NCBI GenBank assembly: GCA_027063105.1
Contig: JAMOSL010000069.1
Coordinates: 1 to 13,504 of the forward strand
Direction: 5' to 3'
Length of the DNA stretch: 13,504 nucleotides
Source of the DNA: Campylobacteraceae bacterium
Lineage (GTDB): Bacteria > Campylobacterota > Campylobacteria > Campylobacterales > Sulfurovaceae
Made by a program: the position numbers and the translations under genes. This document shows positions 6,502-13,504 of this stretch, piece by piece; the stretch's first letter is position 1; each line of letters begins with the position of its first letter. Under the pieces are notes generated by a model, which was given only the letters and a program-made list of their open reading frames with translations, was not told the origin of the DNA and did no database searches.

Positions 6502-7884
6502 TTGAGAAAAATAAATAATATTGAAGAGGCTAAAATAGAAATAGCTAAGCTTCATAATTTAGATTGTAAAGAAGATGATGTATTTTATCAAGCAATGGAA
6601 GAGGTATTATTATCCATATTTCCATTATTTGAATCTGATGAAATGTATAATAATAGTGAAAAAAATGGTATAATCAAAAGATTAATAACTCCTGATAGAA
6701 TTATAAAATTTAAAGTAACTTGGTTAGATGATAATAATATTGTTCAAGTAAATACAGGTTATAGAGTTCAGTTTAATAATGCATTAGGACCATATAAAGG
6801 TGGATTACGTTTTCATCCTACTGTAAATGAAGGTATTTTAAAATTTTTAGGTTTTGAACAGATTTTAAAAAATGCATTAACTGGACTTCCTCTTGGTGGG
6901 GCTAAGGGTGGTAGTGATTTTGACCCTAAAGGAAAGAGTGATTTTGAGGTCATGAAATTCTGTTCAGCATTTATGAAAGAATTACACAAATATATTGGAC
7001 CAAGAATCGATGTTCCTGCTGGAGATATTGGAGTAGGTGGTAGAGAGATAGCTTATATGTTTGGAACTTATAAAAAAATTACTTCATCATTTGAAGGAGT
7101 TTTAACGGGTAAACCTTATTTCTTTGGTGGTTCACTTATGCGTCCTGAAGCTACTGGATATGGTGTTGTATATTTTACTCAAAAAATGTTAGAGTTAGAG
7201 GGGAAAGAGTCTCTTAAAGGTAAAATATGTACTGTTAGTGGAGCTGGAAATGTAGCACTTCATGCAATAGAAAAACTTTATCAATTAGAAGCTATTCCTG
7301 TAACTTGTACTGATTCTAAAGGTATGATATATGATGCTAGGGGTGTTGACCTCCCTCTTTTAAAGGAATTAAAATTAAAAAGAAGAGTATCATTAGAAGA
7401 GTATATTATTGCTCACCCAGAAGCAGAGTACATTCCTGTAGAAAAATATCCAGAGAATGGACATGCTGTTTGGGATATTCCATCTTATGGAGCTTTTCCT
7501 TGTGCAACTCAAAATGAACTTACAATAGTTGATGCAAATAACCTTATAAAAAATGGTACAGTATCTATAACAGAAGGTGCAAATATGCCATCAACTACTG
7601 AAGCAATGCATAAGATAGCATCAACTGATATATGTTTTGCTCCTGCTAAAGCAGCAAATGCTGGAGGTGTGGCTGTTAGTGGATTTGAGATGAGCCAAAA
7701 TGCTTCTATGCAAAAATGGACATTTGAAGAAGTTGATTTAAAATTAAAAGCTACAATGGAAGATATTTGCCTAAATGTATCTAATACAGCTAAAGAGTAT
7801 GGTGTCGAAGGTAATTATGTTGATGGAGCAAATATTGCAGGATTTAAAAGAGTAGCTGATGCAATGATAGCCGAAGGGATATAA
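6502..7884 (+). CDS. gdhA: NADP-type glutamate dehydrogenase
   Basis: A 460-residue cytoplasmic enzyme interconverting 2-oxoglutarate + NH4+ + NAD(P)H and glutamate. It aligns throughout with the ~447-residue hexameric bacterial enzyme: GPYKGGLRFHP at 96-106, the catalytic lysine Lys135 within GGAKGGSDFDPKG, PAGDIGVGGRE at 172-182, the coenzyme-binding turn SGAGNVA at 246-252, and PCATQNEL at 333-340. DS at 271-272 at the end of the second Rossmann strand favours NADP(H). The region at about 296-325 is a few residues longer than in E. coli. The start is a TTG at 6502, supported by AAGG (6491-6494) seven bases upstream and by the N-terminal length matching the family; the first internal ATG (codon 32) would cut into the conserved helix. 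It lies 21 bp after the LysM gene and 6 bp before the transporter, with which it is very likely co-transcribed. Confidence 0.96.
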   Translation: MRKINNIEEAKIEIAKLHNLDCKEDDVFYQAMEEVLLSIFPLFESDEMYNNSEKNGIIKRLITPDRIIKFKVTWLDDNNIVQVNTGYRVQFNNALGPYKGGLRFHPTVNEGILKFLGFEQILKNALTGLPLGGAKGGSDFDPKGKSDFEVMKFCSAFMKELHKYIGPRIDVPAGDIGVGGREIAYMFGTYKKITSSFEGVLTGKPYFFGGSLMRPEATGYGVVYFTQKMLELEGKESLKGKICTVSGAGNVALHAIEKLYQLEAIPVTCTDSKGMIYDARGVDLPLLKELKLKRRVSLEEYIIAHPEAEYIPVEKYPENGHAVWDIPSYGAFPCATQNELTIVDANNLIKNGTVSITEGANMPSTTEAMHKIASTDICFAPAKAANAGGVAVSGFEMSQNASMQKWTFEEVDLKLKATMEDICLNVSNTAKEYGVEGNYVDGANIAGFKRVADAMIAEGI

Positions 7885-7890
7885 AGTAGT

Positions 7891-9357
7891 ATGTCTAATC
7901 ATCCAAATGAAACACATAAACAACATATATTACAACTATCAGTTATTATTTTTGGTATTATTTTATGGTTTATACCAATTCCCTCAGGACTAGAGAGTTA
8001 TATTCAAAAATTACCTGTTGATACTACTTTAGAGTTTACTCCAATTATGGCATGGCATCTTTTTGCAATATTTATTACAGCGATATTTGCCGTAATATTA
8101 AAAGCTATGCCAATATTTACATCTTCTATTTTAGGAGTTTCTGCTGTTATTTTAACAGGTACACTCACAGCTAAACAAGCATTTACAGGATTCTCTGAAG
8201 ATTGGATATTATTAATAATCGTAGCATTTCTGATTGCTAGAGGTGTAATTAAATCTGGATTAGGTAAAAGAATAGCATTTTTAATTATTAGAAAATTTGG
8301 TAAAACAAGTATAGGATTATCCTATTCAATTATAGCAGCTGATATGTTTATGGCTCCAGCATTTCCAAGTAATACAGCAAGGTCAGGTGTTTTATTTCCA
8401 ATAGTTAATGCACTTGCTGAAGATAGTGGTTCTAAAGTAGCTGATGGAACAAGAAAAAAATTAGGTTCATATTTAATGATGTCCTCTATGGCAGGACTTA
8501 CAATATCCTCTTCTTTATGGTTAACTGCAATGGCTGCAAATCCAGCAGGTGCTAAAATGGCAAAGGATTTTGGGGTTGATATAACTTATAGTTCATGGGC
8601 AATAGCTGCTAGTGTTCCAGTATTAGTTCTTTTTGCATTAGTTCCTTGGGTTCTTTTAAAAATATTTCCACCAGAAGTAAAAGAGACTCCAAATGCTCCA
8701 GATATAGCTAATAATGCACTCAAAGAGATGGGTAAGGTCAGTAGAAACGAATGGATTATGGCAGGTGTCTTTATTGGAATGGTTACTCTTTGGGTAGCTT
8801 CATCATTTTATCCATCTCTAAATAAAACAGCAGTAGCATTTTTGGGTCTAGGAATATTAATGTTAGCCAATATCTTTACCATAAAAGATTTAAACGGAGA
8901 AGGCCAAGCACTAGGTACTCTTGTATGGTTTGCGATACTTTATGCTATGAGTGTATATTTAAATAAGTTTGGATTTATGGGTTGGATTGGAGAGAATGCT
9001 TCATTTCTGGTTGAGGGAATGCCTTGGGCTATGGCTTATGTAATCTTAATTATTGCTTATGTTTTAATTCACTACTTCTTTGTATCTCAAACAGCACAAA
9101 TGTTAGCACTTTTCTCTGTTTTTCTAGGAGTAGCTATACAAGCTGGAGTACCTGCCGAACTTATGGCATTGATGCTCCTTTTTGCAACAAATTTTAATGC
9201 AATAATAACTCCTCAAGGTTCATCTGCAAATGTTATATACATTGGTAGTGGATATTTAGAAGCTGGAGAGATATATAAAGTTGGAGGTATTATTACATTA
9301 TTAAATACAACTGTATTTTTAACTGTAGGTACAGCCTGGATTTTATTTATAATATAG
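7891..9357 (+). CDS. DASS/SLC13-family anion (di/tricarboxylate) transporter, 2-oxoglutarate/malate type
   Basis: A 488-residue inner-membrane carrier with about 11-13 hydrophobic segments. Two half-repeats each show the family's substrate/cation loop: APAFPSNTARSGV around 155-167 with Ser160-Asn161-Thr162, and TPQGSSANVIYIG around 440-452. The sequence resembles the plastid-type 2-oxoglutarate/malate translocator branch more than the NaDC/citrate branch, but exact substrate cannot be read from sequence. It starts 6 bp after gdhA; GAAGGGA (7873-7879) overlaps the gdhA end with a slightly long 11-base spacing to ATG 7891, suggesting translational coupling. Placement directly behind glutamate dehydrogenase and before a porin suggests it imports 2-oxoglutarate, glutamate or a C4-dicarboxylate for that enzyme, or exchanges them. 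Family assignment is sure; substrate is inference. Confidence 0.9.
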   Translation: MSNHPNETHKQHILQLSVIIFGIILWFIPIPSGLESYIQKLPVDTTLEFTPIMAWHLFAIFITAIFAVILKAMPIFTSSILGVSAVILTGTLTAKQAFTGFSEDWILLIIVAFLIARGVIKSGLGKRIAFLIIRKFGKTSIGLSYSIIAADMFMAPAFPSNTARSGVLFPIVNALAEDSGSKVADGTRKKLGSYLMMSSMAGLTISSSLWLTAMAANPAGAKMAKDFGVDITYSSWAIAASVPVLVLFALVPWVLLKIFPPEVKETPNAPDIANNALKEMGKVSRNEWIMAGVFIGMVTLWVASSFYPSLNKTAVAFLGLGILMLANIFTIKDLNGEGQALGTLVWFAILYAMSVYLNKFGFMGWIGENASFLVEGMPWAMAYVILIIAYVLIHYFFVSQTAQMLALFSVFLGVAIQAGVPAELMALMLLFATNFNAIITPQGSSANVIYIGSGYLEAGEIYKVGGIITLLNTTVFLTVGTAWILFII

Positions 9358-9366
9358 ATATCTAAT

Positions 9367-10824
9367 ATGAAATTTATAAAATTATTTTTTATTATATCTA
9401 TTCCCTTAATTGCTAATGAAATATCAGTTAACAATATATCAGATGCTTTTAAGTATGGAACAATAAAGGGACAGATTAGATATGGAATGCAAAATAGAGA
9501 TAGTAATTATCATATTTTGCAAGATTCTCCAACTGATACCTCATCAAACAAAATTCAAGCATATTCAGCGTTAGGTGGATATATTGGATATGAAACCGCT
9601 CCACTCTATAATGTCTCTATGGGAACAACTATTTATACATCAAATCCAATAGGTTCAAATTCTAATCATGAGATGGGACTTGGTGGATTATATGAAATAA
9701 ATGGTAAACAAGAGAGTTATTCTGTAATTGGAGAGGCTTTTATTAAACTGAAAAATGAGAAACATTTATTAAAAATTGGTAGACAAGAATTAGCAGATTA
9801 TAGATTTGTCTCTTTATCTAATGTTCGGATGACACCTTTTACATATAAAGGTGCGATATATGAAAATACTTCTATTAATAAACTAAAATTAAACTTCGCA
9901 TATTTAACCTCTCAAAAGGCAAGAAATGAAACAGAGTTTAAAGATATGGTTCGTTCTGCAAAAGTTTCAACTGGCTGTGGGGAAGTAAATATATTTGGTG
10001 AATGTATTAATAATGGGGAAAAGAGATTAATTAGAGGTAACTATAATCCTAAAAACTATAATAGTAAAGGTAGCTATATTGGAGACAACAAAGATATGCC
10101 TCTTATAGGAGCTATTTATAGTAAAGACAACTTTAATATAGAAGCTTGGGACTATTATATTGATGACTTCGTAAATACTATATATTTTTATGGTGACTAT
10201 AAATTTGATATTAATAATAAGTGGGAATTATTATTAGCAGGACAATATGCATATCAAGATAATATCGGAGATAGTGTTGCAGGTACTGTGAATACAGGGT
10301 TTTATGGTTTAAAGTTACAAGCTAATTTAGATAATAAAATATCAATTTTTACAGCATATAATAAGGTAGATTATAATGAAAAGTCTTTTGATGGTGGTTC
10401 TATATTTACTGGATGGGGAAGTCCTCAATTATTTAACTCTTTTCAAGTTCAAGATGGAAATCTAGCAGGTACCAAATCAATAGGTGCAGGGATTCAGTTT
10501 GATTTAGGTTCTTTAGATATTTTAGATAGTATGGTTGTTAGATTTAGATATGCTTTTTATGATATGCCAGATGATTTATATATGAAAGATGCAGGACAAG
10601 ATAGAGCAGAAAGTACATTAGACTTAAGATACTCATTTTCAAAAAAATCTGGATTTGGTATATTTACGCAGTTAGACGGACTGAGTGTTCAATTTAGAAT
10701 GGCATATAACGATTTTAAAACTGATTATAACTTTGAAAAGTATAAATTACTACATGGATACAATGCATTTTCTGTCACAGATGATTTTTTAGATGCTAGG
10801 CTAACAATAGATTATCAATTTTAA
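9367..10824 (+). CDS. OprD-like outer-membrane porin
   Basis: A 485-residue outer-membrane beta-barrel. The N-terminal MKFIKLFF with a short hydrophobic core is a Sec signal peptide, probably cut after Ala16. The mature chain has alternating amphipathic strands with Tyr/Phe/Trp girdles, Gly/Asn-rich turns and a terminal DYQF, where the last Phe is the BAM recognition residue. ALGGYIGYET near 68-77, LKIGRQELADYRF near 135-147 and SVQFRMAYND near the C-terminus fit the OprD-type specific porins of Campylobacterota. Two cysteines (204 and 213) in a probable extracellular loop could form a disulfide. It starts 9 bp after the transporter stop, yet no purine-rich ribosome site precedes ATG 9367 (GATATCTAAT), so translation probably depends on coupling. 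Operon position suggests passage of the carboxylate used by the transporter. Confidence 0.87.
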   Translation: MKFIKLFFIISIPLIANEISVNNISDAFKYGTIKGQIRYGMQNRDSNYHILQDSPTDTSSNKIQAYSALGGYIGYETAPLYNVSMGTTIYTSNPIGSNSNHEMGLGGLYEINGKQESYSVIGEAFIKLKNEKHLLKIGRQELADYRFVSLSNVRMTPFTYKGAIYENTSINKLKLNFAYLTSQKARNETEFKDMVRSAKVSTGCGEVNIFGECINNGEKRLIRGNYNPKNYNSKGSYIGDNKDMPLIGAIYSKDNFNIEAWDYYIDDFVNTIYFYGDYKFDINNKWELLLAGQYAYQDNIGDSVAGTVNTGFYGLKLQANLDNKISIFTAYNKVDYNEKSFDGGSIFTGWGSPQLFNSFQVQDGNLAGTKSIGAGIQFDLGSLDILDSMVVRFRYAFYDMPDDLYMKDAGQDRAESTLDLRYSFSKKSGFGIFTQLDGLSVQFRMAYNDFKTDYNFEKYKLLHGYNAFSVTDDFLDARLTIDYQF

Positions 10825-10868
10825 AAATTTTATACTTAATTTTTACTACTATATAAACTCCAATAGGG

Positions 10869-10874
10869 TATAAT
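10869..10874 (+). promoter_or_regulatory. -10 box for the 6S-like RNA
   Basis: A perfect TATAAT ends six bases before 10881, the base just outside the closing stem of the 6S-like RNA, which is the correct distance for initiation there. No matching -35 hexamer is seen at 16-18 bp, as is typical in Campylobacterota. Confidence 0.65.
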
Positions 10875-10880
10875 TCCATT

Positions 10881-11067
10881 ACCTGAGTGGTTCGATTACT
10901 GTATTTGGGGTCCAACATTCGTTTTCGTGGGACAGGTAGTCAGACTGGTGCGTAGGTATTTTTGATTGATCCTTAAACAAGGTTAGAATCTGCCTCCTAA
11001 AGGTCTGCTCTCTCCCACACCGTTGGCTTTTTAGGGCCGACTTAACGCAGAACGGCCACTTGGGAAA
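10881..11067 (+). ncRNA. ssrS: 6S RNA-like structured RNA
   Basis: A GC-richer island of about 187 nt with no reading frame, in an otherwise very AT-rich region. It folds as a long rod. The closing stem is CCTGAGTGG (10882-10890) with CCACTTGGG (11056-11064, two G-U pairs). GTGGGA (10927-10932) pairs with TCCCAC (11013-11018), CAGAC (10941-10945) with GTCTG (11003-11007), TAGG (10953-10956) with CCTA (10996-10999), and GATT (10964-10967) with AATC (10987-10990). The apical hairpin is CCTT-AAAC-AAGG (10971-10982). Between the closing stem and GTGGGA/TCCCAC lies a large internal bubble whose 3' strand carries a side hairpin, GTTGGC/GCCGAC (11022-11041). Length, closing stem, central bubble with 3' hairpin and apical loop are the 6S RNA plan; 6S binds the sigma-70 RNA polymerase holoenzyme by mimicking an open promoter. 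The SRP GGAA tetraloop, RNase P and tmRNA signatures are absent. It lies 68 bp before purD. 3' end is approximate. Confidence 0.82.
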
Positions 11068-11135
11068 CTCTATTTAATCTTTATTAATGTATATTTAACT
11101 CTATTTATTGCTAATGATTAACTGAAGGTTTACTA

Positions 11136-12416
11136 ATGAATATTTTAATTATCGGTGCAGGTGGTAGAGAGTACTCTATAGGGTTGGCACTAAAAAAAGA
11201 TGACAATGTAGAAAAATTATATTTTGCTCCGGGAAATGGTGCTTCTGATATATTAGGTGAAAATATTAATATAAGCGATTTTAACGAGTTGGCTGATTTT
11301 GTAGAAGCAAATAATATAGAATTAACAATAGTTGGTCCAGAAGCTCCATTAGTTGATGGTATAGTTGATATTTTTAGAAGTAGAGGATTAAATATATTTG
11401 GTTCATCTGCAAAAGCATCTCAACTAGAGGGTTCTAAAATATTTATGAAGAACTTTTTAAATAGACATAATATACCTACTGCTAAATATATAGAAACAGA
11501 TTCTTTACAAGTTGCCTATGATTTTATAAATACTCTTTCAACTCCAATTGTTGTTAAAGCAGATGGTTTATGTGGTGGAAAAGGGGTTATTATTGCACAA
11601 TCTCATGATGAAGCTAAAAAAGCCTCAGGAGAAATGTTATCTGGAAACTCTTTTGGAGATGCAGGAACTTCTATTGTAGTTGAAGAATTCTTAGATGGAT
11701 ATGAATTATCTGTTTTTGCGATTTGTGATGGTAAAGATTTTGTAGTTTTACCAGCAGCTCAAGATCATAAAAAATTATTAAATAATGATGAAGGTCCAAA
11801 TACGGGTGGAATGGGTGCTTATGCTCCGACACCTTTAGTTAATGATGTACTCTATGCTAAAATAGATGAGAGAGTTATAAAACCTACTTTAAAAGGTATG
11901 GAAGATGAGGGTATGCCATTTACAGGTGTACTATTTATTGGGGTTATGGTAGTAAATAATGAACCAATTATATTAGAATATAATGTAAGATTTGGTGATC
12001 CAGAATGCGAAGAGTTAATGCCACTTCTAAAATCACCTGCTAGTGAACTTTTTTATAAAGCATCTATTGGTGATTTAAAAAATACTAAAATAGAATTTTA
12101 TGATAAATATGCTGTTGGGGTTGTTATGGCAAGTAAAGATTATCCATATAAAAGTTCAGCTCCAGCTGAGATTATTATTGATAATATAGTTCATAATGAT
12201 ATTAAGGCAAATTCTCATATATCTTTTGCAGGTGTTAGTCGTGGAGAAGATGATAAACTATATGCTACTGGTGGGAGAGTTTTAGTATGTGTTGGTATTG
12301 GAAATAGTATCAAAGAGGCACAACAGAGAGCTTATGCACTATGTGGTCAAGTTCATTTCATTGGTAAACATTGTAGAACAGATATTGCATATCAAGCATT
12401 AGAAATAGAAGGATAG
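11136..12416 (+). CDS. purD: Phosphoribosylamine–glycine ligase (GAR synthetase)
   Basis: A 426-residue cytoplasmic ATP-grasp enzyme for the second step of purine synthesis: phosphoribosylamine + glycine + ATP to GAR. Length matches the ~429-residue family. Motifs in order are GAGGREYSI at the N-terminus (Tyr instead of the more common His, as I recall for Campylobacter PurD), the APGNGA loop near 31-36, the ATP-grasp lysine region VVKADGLCGGKG (about 139-150), EEFLDGYE, PAAQDHKK, GPNTGGMGAY and the metal-binding FGDPECE. The C-terminal domain (about 325-426) is complete, ending GKHCRTDIAY before the last helix. GAAGG at 11124-11128, seven bases upstream, supports ATG 11136. It is followed after 3 bp by the RDD gene and is preceded by the 6S-like RNA. 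Confidence 0.97.
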   Translation: MNILIIGAGGREYSIGLALKKDDNVEKLYFAPGNGASDILGENINISDFNELADFVEANNIELTIVGPEAPLVDGIVDIFRSRGLNIFGSSAKASQLEGSKIFMKNFLNRHNIPTAKYIETDSLQVAYDFINTLSTPIVVKADGLCGGKGVIIAQSHDEAKKASGEMLSGNSFGDAGTSIVVEEFLDGYELSVFAICDGKDFVVLPAAQDHKKLLNNDEGPNTGGMGAYAPTPLVNDVLYAKIDERVIKPTLKGMEDEGMPFTGVLFIGVMVVNNEPIILEYNVRFGDPECEELMPLLKSPASELFYKASIGDLKNTKIEFYDKYAVGVVMASKDYPYKSSAPAEIIIDNIVHNDIKANSHISFAGVSRGEDDKLYATGGRVLVCVGIGNSIKEAQQRAYALCGQVHFIGKHCRTDIAYQALEIEG

Positions 12417-12419
12417 TCG

Positions 12420-12842
12420 ATGGAAGAGAAGGTACAACTTGCTCCAGCAAAAAAACGAATTTGGTCTTTTGTAATTGATGATTTAGTTGTTAGTTTTCTC
12501 TTTATAATAATCTTTTGGTCTCAATTATCTGCATTTAATACAGGAGAAGAGTTAATTGAATTTATAAATAGTAATTTTTTAGTTTTTATTTTAATTAAAA
12601 TTACATATCAAACTCTTTTTGTTTGGCAAAATGGAATGACTTTAGGTAAATATATTGTAAAGATGAAGGTTGTTTCTTTAGATTATGGAGAGACACCATC
12701 ATTTAATAGCTCTTTAATTCGTGCATCGATTAGGGTTGTTAGTGAAACTTTATTTTATATAGGTTTTTTTATGGCATTTTTTAATCCATTGGTTCAAACA
12801 CTTCATGATAAAGTATCAAAATGTGTGGTCGTTGATGCTTAA
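12420..12842 (+). CDS. RDD-family integral membrane protein
   Basis: A 140-residue inner-membrane protein of unknown biochemical role. The family-defining Arg13, Asp20 and Asp21 (KRIWSFVIDD) stand at the start of the first membrane segment (about 14-36). A second segment lies near 52-69, followed by the conserved GMTLGKYIVKMKVV (72-85), a third segment near 106-124, and the closing LHDKVSKCVVV. GAAGGA (12408-12413), inside the purD end, is six bases from ATG 12420; the gap to purD is 3 bp, and the stop overlaps the lptD start by 8 bp. The purD-RDD-lptD order is familiar from Campylobacterota genomes, but a functional tie between the three is not evident. Confidence 0.9.
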   Translation: MEEKVQLAPAKKRIWSFVIDDLVVSFLFIIIFWSQLSAFNTGEELIEFINSNFLVFILIKITYQTLFVWQNGMTLGKYIVKMKVVSLDYGETPSFNSSLIRASIRVVSETLFYIGFFMAFFNPLVQTLHDKVSKCVVVDA

Positions 12843-13504
12843 AATAATAATCTTCTTAATTAATATACTTAGCATATCACTATTTGCAGTAGATAAGATA
12901 GAATTAATGGCAGAGGATTTATCATCTACTGATGGAAATATAACTGCTAAAGGTAATGTTGTTGTTCATTATCAAAATAGTATTATTCAAGCTGAATCAG
13001 CAGTTTATGATAGAAAAAATCATCTTTTAACTTTGCATGGTGAAAAAATTGAGCTTATGGGATATGCAGGAAGTAAGATTCAAAGTAATAAGATTATTAT
13101 TAATACAGAGAACAAAGAGACACATTTCAAAAAAAGTTTTGTATCAGATAACCATGATATATGGGTTTTTGCAGAGAGTGGGTTTAAACAAGATAGTAAT
13201 ATGACATTTGAAGCTTCAATGATGTCCAGTTGTAATATAAAAAAACCAGATTGGACGATATTTTCTGGAAGTTCTCATTACGATGGTAAAGAGCATTATA
13301 TGAAAATGAAAGATGTTAAGGTGAAATTTTTTGATGTCCCTGTTTTATATACTCCTTATTTAGCATTTCATACACATTCAGAGAGAGCTTCTGGATTACT
13401 TTTTCCTGCATTTGGATATAGTGGAACAGATGGTTTTGTATATGAGCAACCTATTTATTATGCTCCATCAAAAAGTTGGGATATAGAGTTAAATCCACAA
13501 TTTA
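12835..13504 (+). CDS. lptD: LPS-assembly protein LptD, N-terminal part (3' truncated by window edge)
   Basis: An open frame of 223 codons running off the right edge. It begins with a Sec signal peptide (MLK, hydrophobic core to about Ala18), followed by an OstA/LptA-like beta-jellyroll domain (about 20-125: DGNITAKGNVVVHYQN, AESAVYDRKNHLL, then KIQSNKIIINTE). The linker SSCNIKKPDWTIFS (131-144) carries the cysteine position that in LptD takes part in disulfides (Cys133). KVKFFDVPVLYTPYLAF and ERASGLLFPAFGYSGTDGF mark the entry into the LptD barrel. LptD with LptE places lipopolysaccharide in the outer leaflet. The ATG at 12835 overlaps the RDD stop by 8 bp with no clear ribosome site, so translation is probably coupled. 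The barrel C-terminus lies outside the window. Confidence 0.93.
   Translation, partial: MLKIIIFLINILSISLFAVDKIELMAEDLSSTDGNITAKGNVVVHYQNSIIQAESAVYDRKNHLLTLHGEKIELMGYAGSKIQSNKIIINTENKETHFKKSFVSDNHDIWVFAESGFKQDSNMTFEASMMSSCNIKKPDWTIFSGSSHYDGKEHYMKMKDVKVKFFDVPVLYTPYLAFHTHSERASGLLFPAFGYSGTDGFVYEQPIYYAPSKSWDIELNPQF

Larger units (their letters stand above)
10825..11135. other. 311-bp gap without a protein gene; contents described
   Basis: Bases 10825-10868 are AT-rich leader DNA after the porin stop, with no convincing terminator (only short A/T runs around 10822-10845). Bases 10869-11067 hold the 6S-like promoter and RNA. Bases 11068-11135 are AT-rich, contain the purD ribosome site GAAGG (11124-11128), and show no GC-rich terminator hairpin, so some read-through from the RNA into purD is possible. 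Confidence 0.6.

Noticed and set aside
9213..9434. - strand open frame of 73 codons across the transporter-porin junction
   Set aside because: It overlaps the conserved end of the transporter and the porin signal peptide; no start signal supports it.
10820..10846. A/T runs after the porin stop as a terminator
   Set aside because: The possible stem is only A-T pairs a few bases long and no stable hairpin forms before the T-run.
10881..11067. Alternative identities for the structured RNA: SRP RNA, RNase P RNA, tmRNA, or a purine riboswitch
   Set aside because: No SRP GGAA tetraloop context, no RNase P GAGGAAAGUC-like core, no tag-peptide frame or tRNA-like ends, and the long rod with a closing stem does not match a three-way purine aptamer.
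1..13504. CRISPR arrays, insertion sequences, tRNAs, phage or defence genes
   Set aside because: No regularly spaced repeats, transposase motifs, tRNA cloverleafs or defence-family motifs were seen on either strand.

Overview
The window looks like chromosome of a low-GC member of the Campylobacterota (Epsilonproteobacteria). Three things point there: the purD – RDD membrane protein – lptD order with overlapping ends, a PurD that begins with the GGREYSI form of its first motif rather than GGREH, and a Cj0414/Cj0415-like pair (gluconate 2-dehydrogenase subunit 3 family plus GMC oxidoreductase). The genus cannot be fixed from the sequence alone (an Arcobacter-, Sulfurimonas- or Sulfurovum-like lineage would fit). 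No mobile element, CRISPR array, tRNA or rRNA was found. The DNA is almost fully coding and mostly on the + strand.

Region by region. Bases 1-131 are the C-terminal end of an unidentified gene, followed after 20 bp by a fusion of a ferredoxin:thioredoxin reductase catalytic domain with a rhodanese domain (152-892). A very hydrophobic, unrecognised 6-TM protein lies convergently on the - strand (867-1658) and overlaps the fusion gene by 26 bp. A short divergent promoter region leads into a two-gene oxidoreductase operon (1728-3919): a Tat-signal subunit and a FAD-dependent GMC subunit carrying a possible Fe-S cysteine cluster. After a perfect 11-bp inverted repeat comes a secreted cell-wall hydrolase (start revised to 4078) with LysM repeats arranged 3 + coiled coil + 3 and a C-terminal NlpC/P60 peptidase.

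Bases 6502-10824 form a tight cluster of NADP-type glutamate dehydrogenase, a DASS/SLC13 dicarboxylate transporter and an OprD-like outer-membrane porin. Spacings are 6 and 9 bp. It reads as an uptake-and-assimilation unit: porin, then inner-membrane carboxylate carrier, then interconversion of 2-oxoglutarate and glutamate. The substrate is inferred, not shown.

The 311-bp gap 10825-11135 is not empty. It holds a roughly 187-nt structured RNA that folds like 6S RNA, with its own -10 box. It sits directly upstream of purD (11136-12416), an RDD membrane protein and the first 223 codons of lptD, which runs off the right edge.

No clearly new defence or mobile system is visible. The most interesting items are the FTR-rhodanese fusion, the GMC subunit that seems to lack the canonical catalytic His/Asn pair while keeping an Fe-S-type cysteine triad, the 6S-like RNA next to purD, and the unassigned membrane protein between them.
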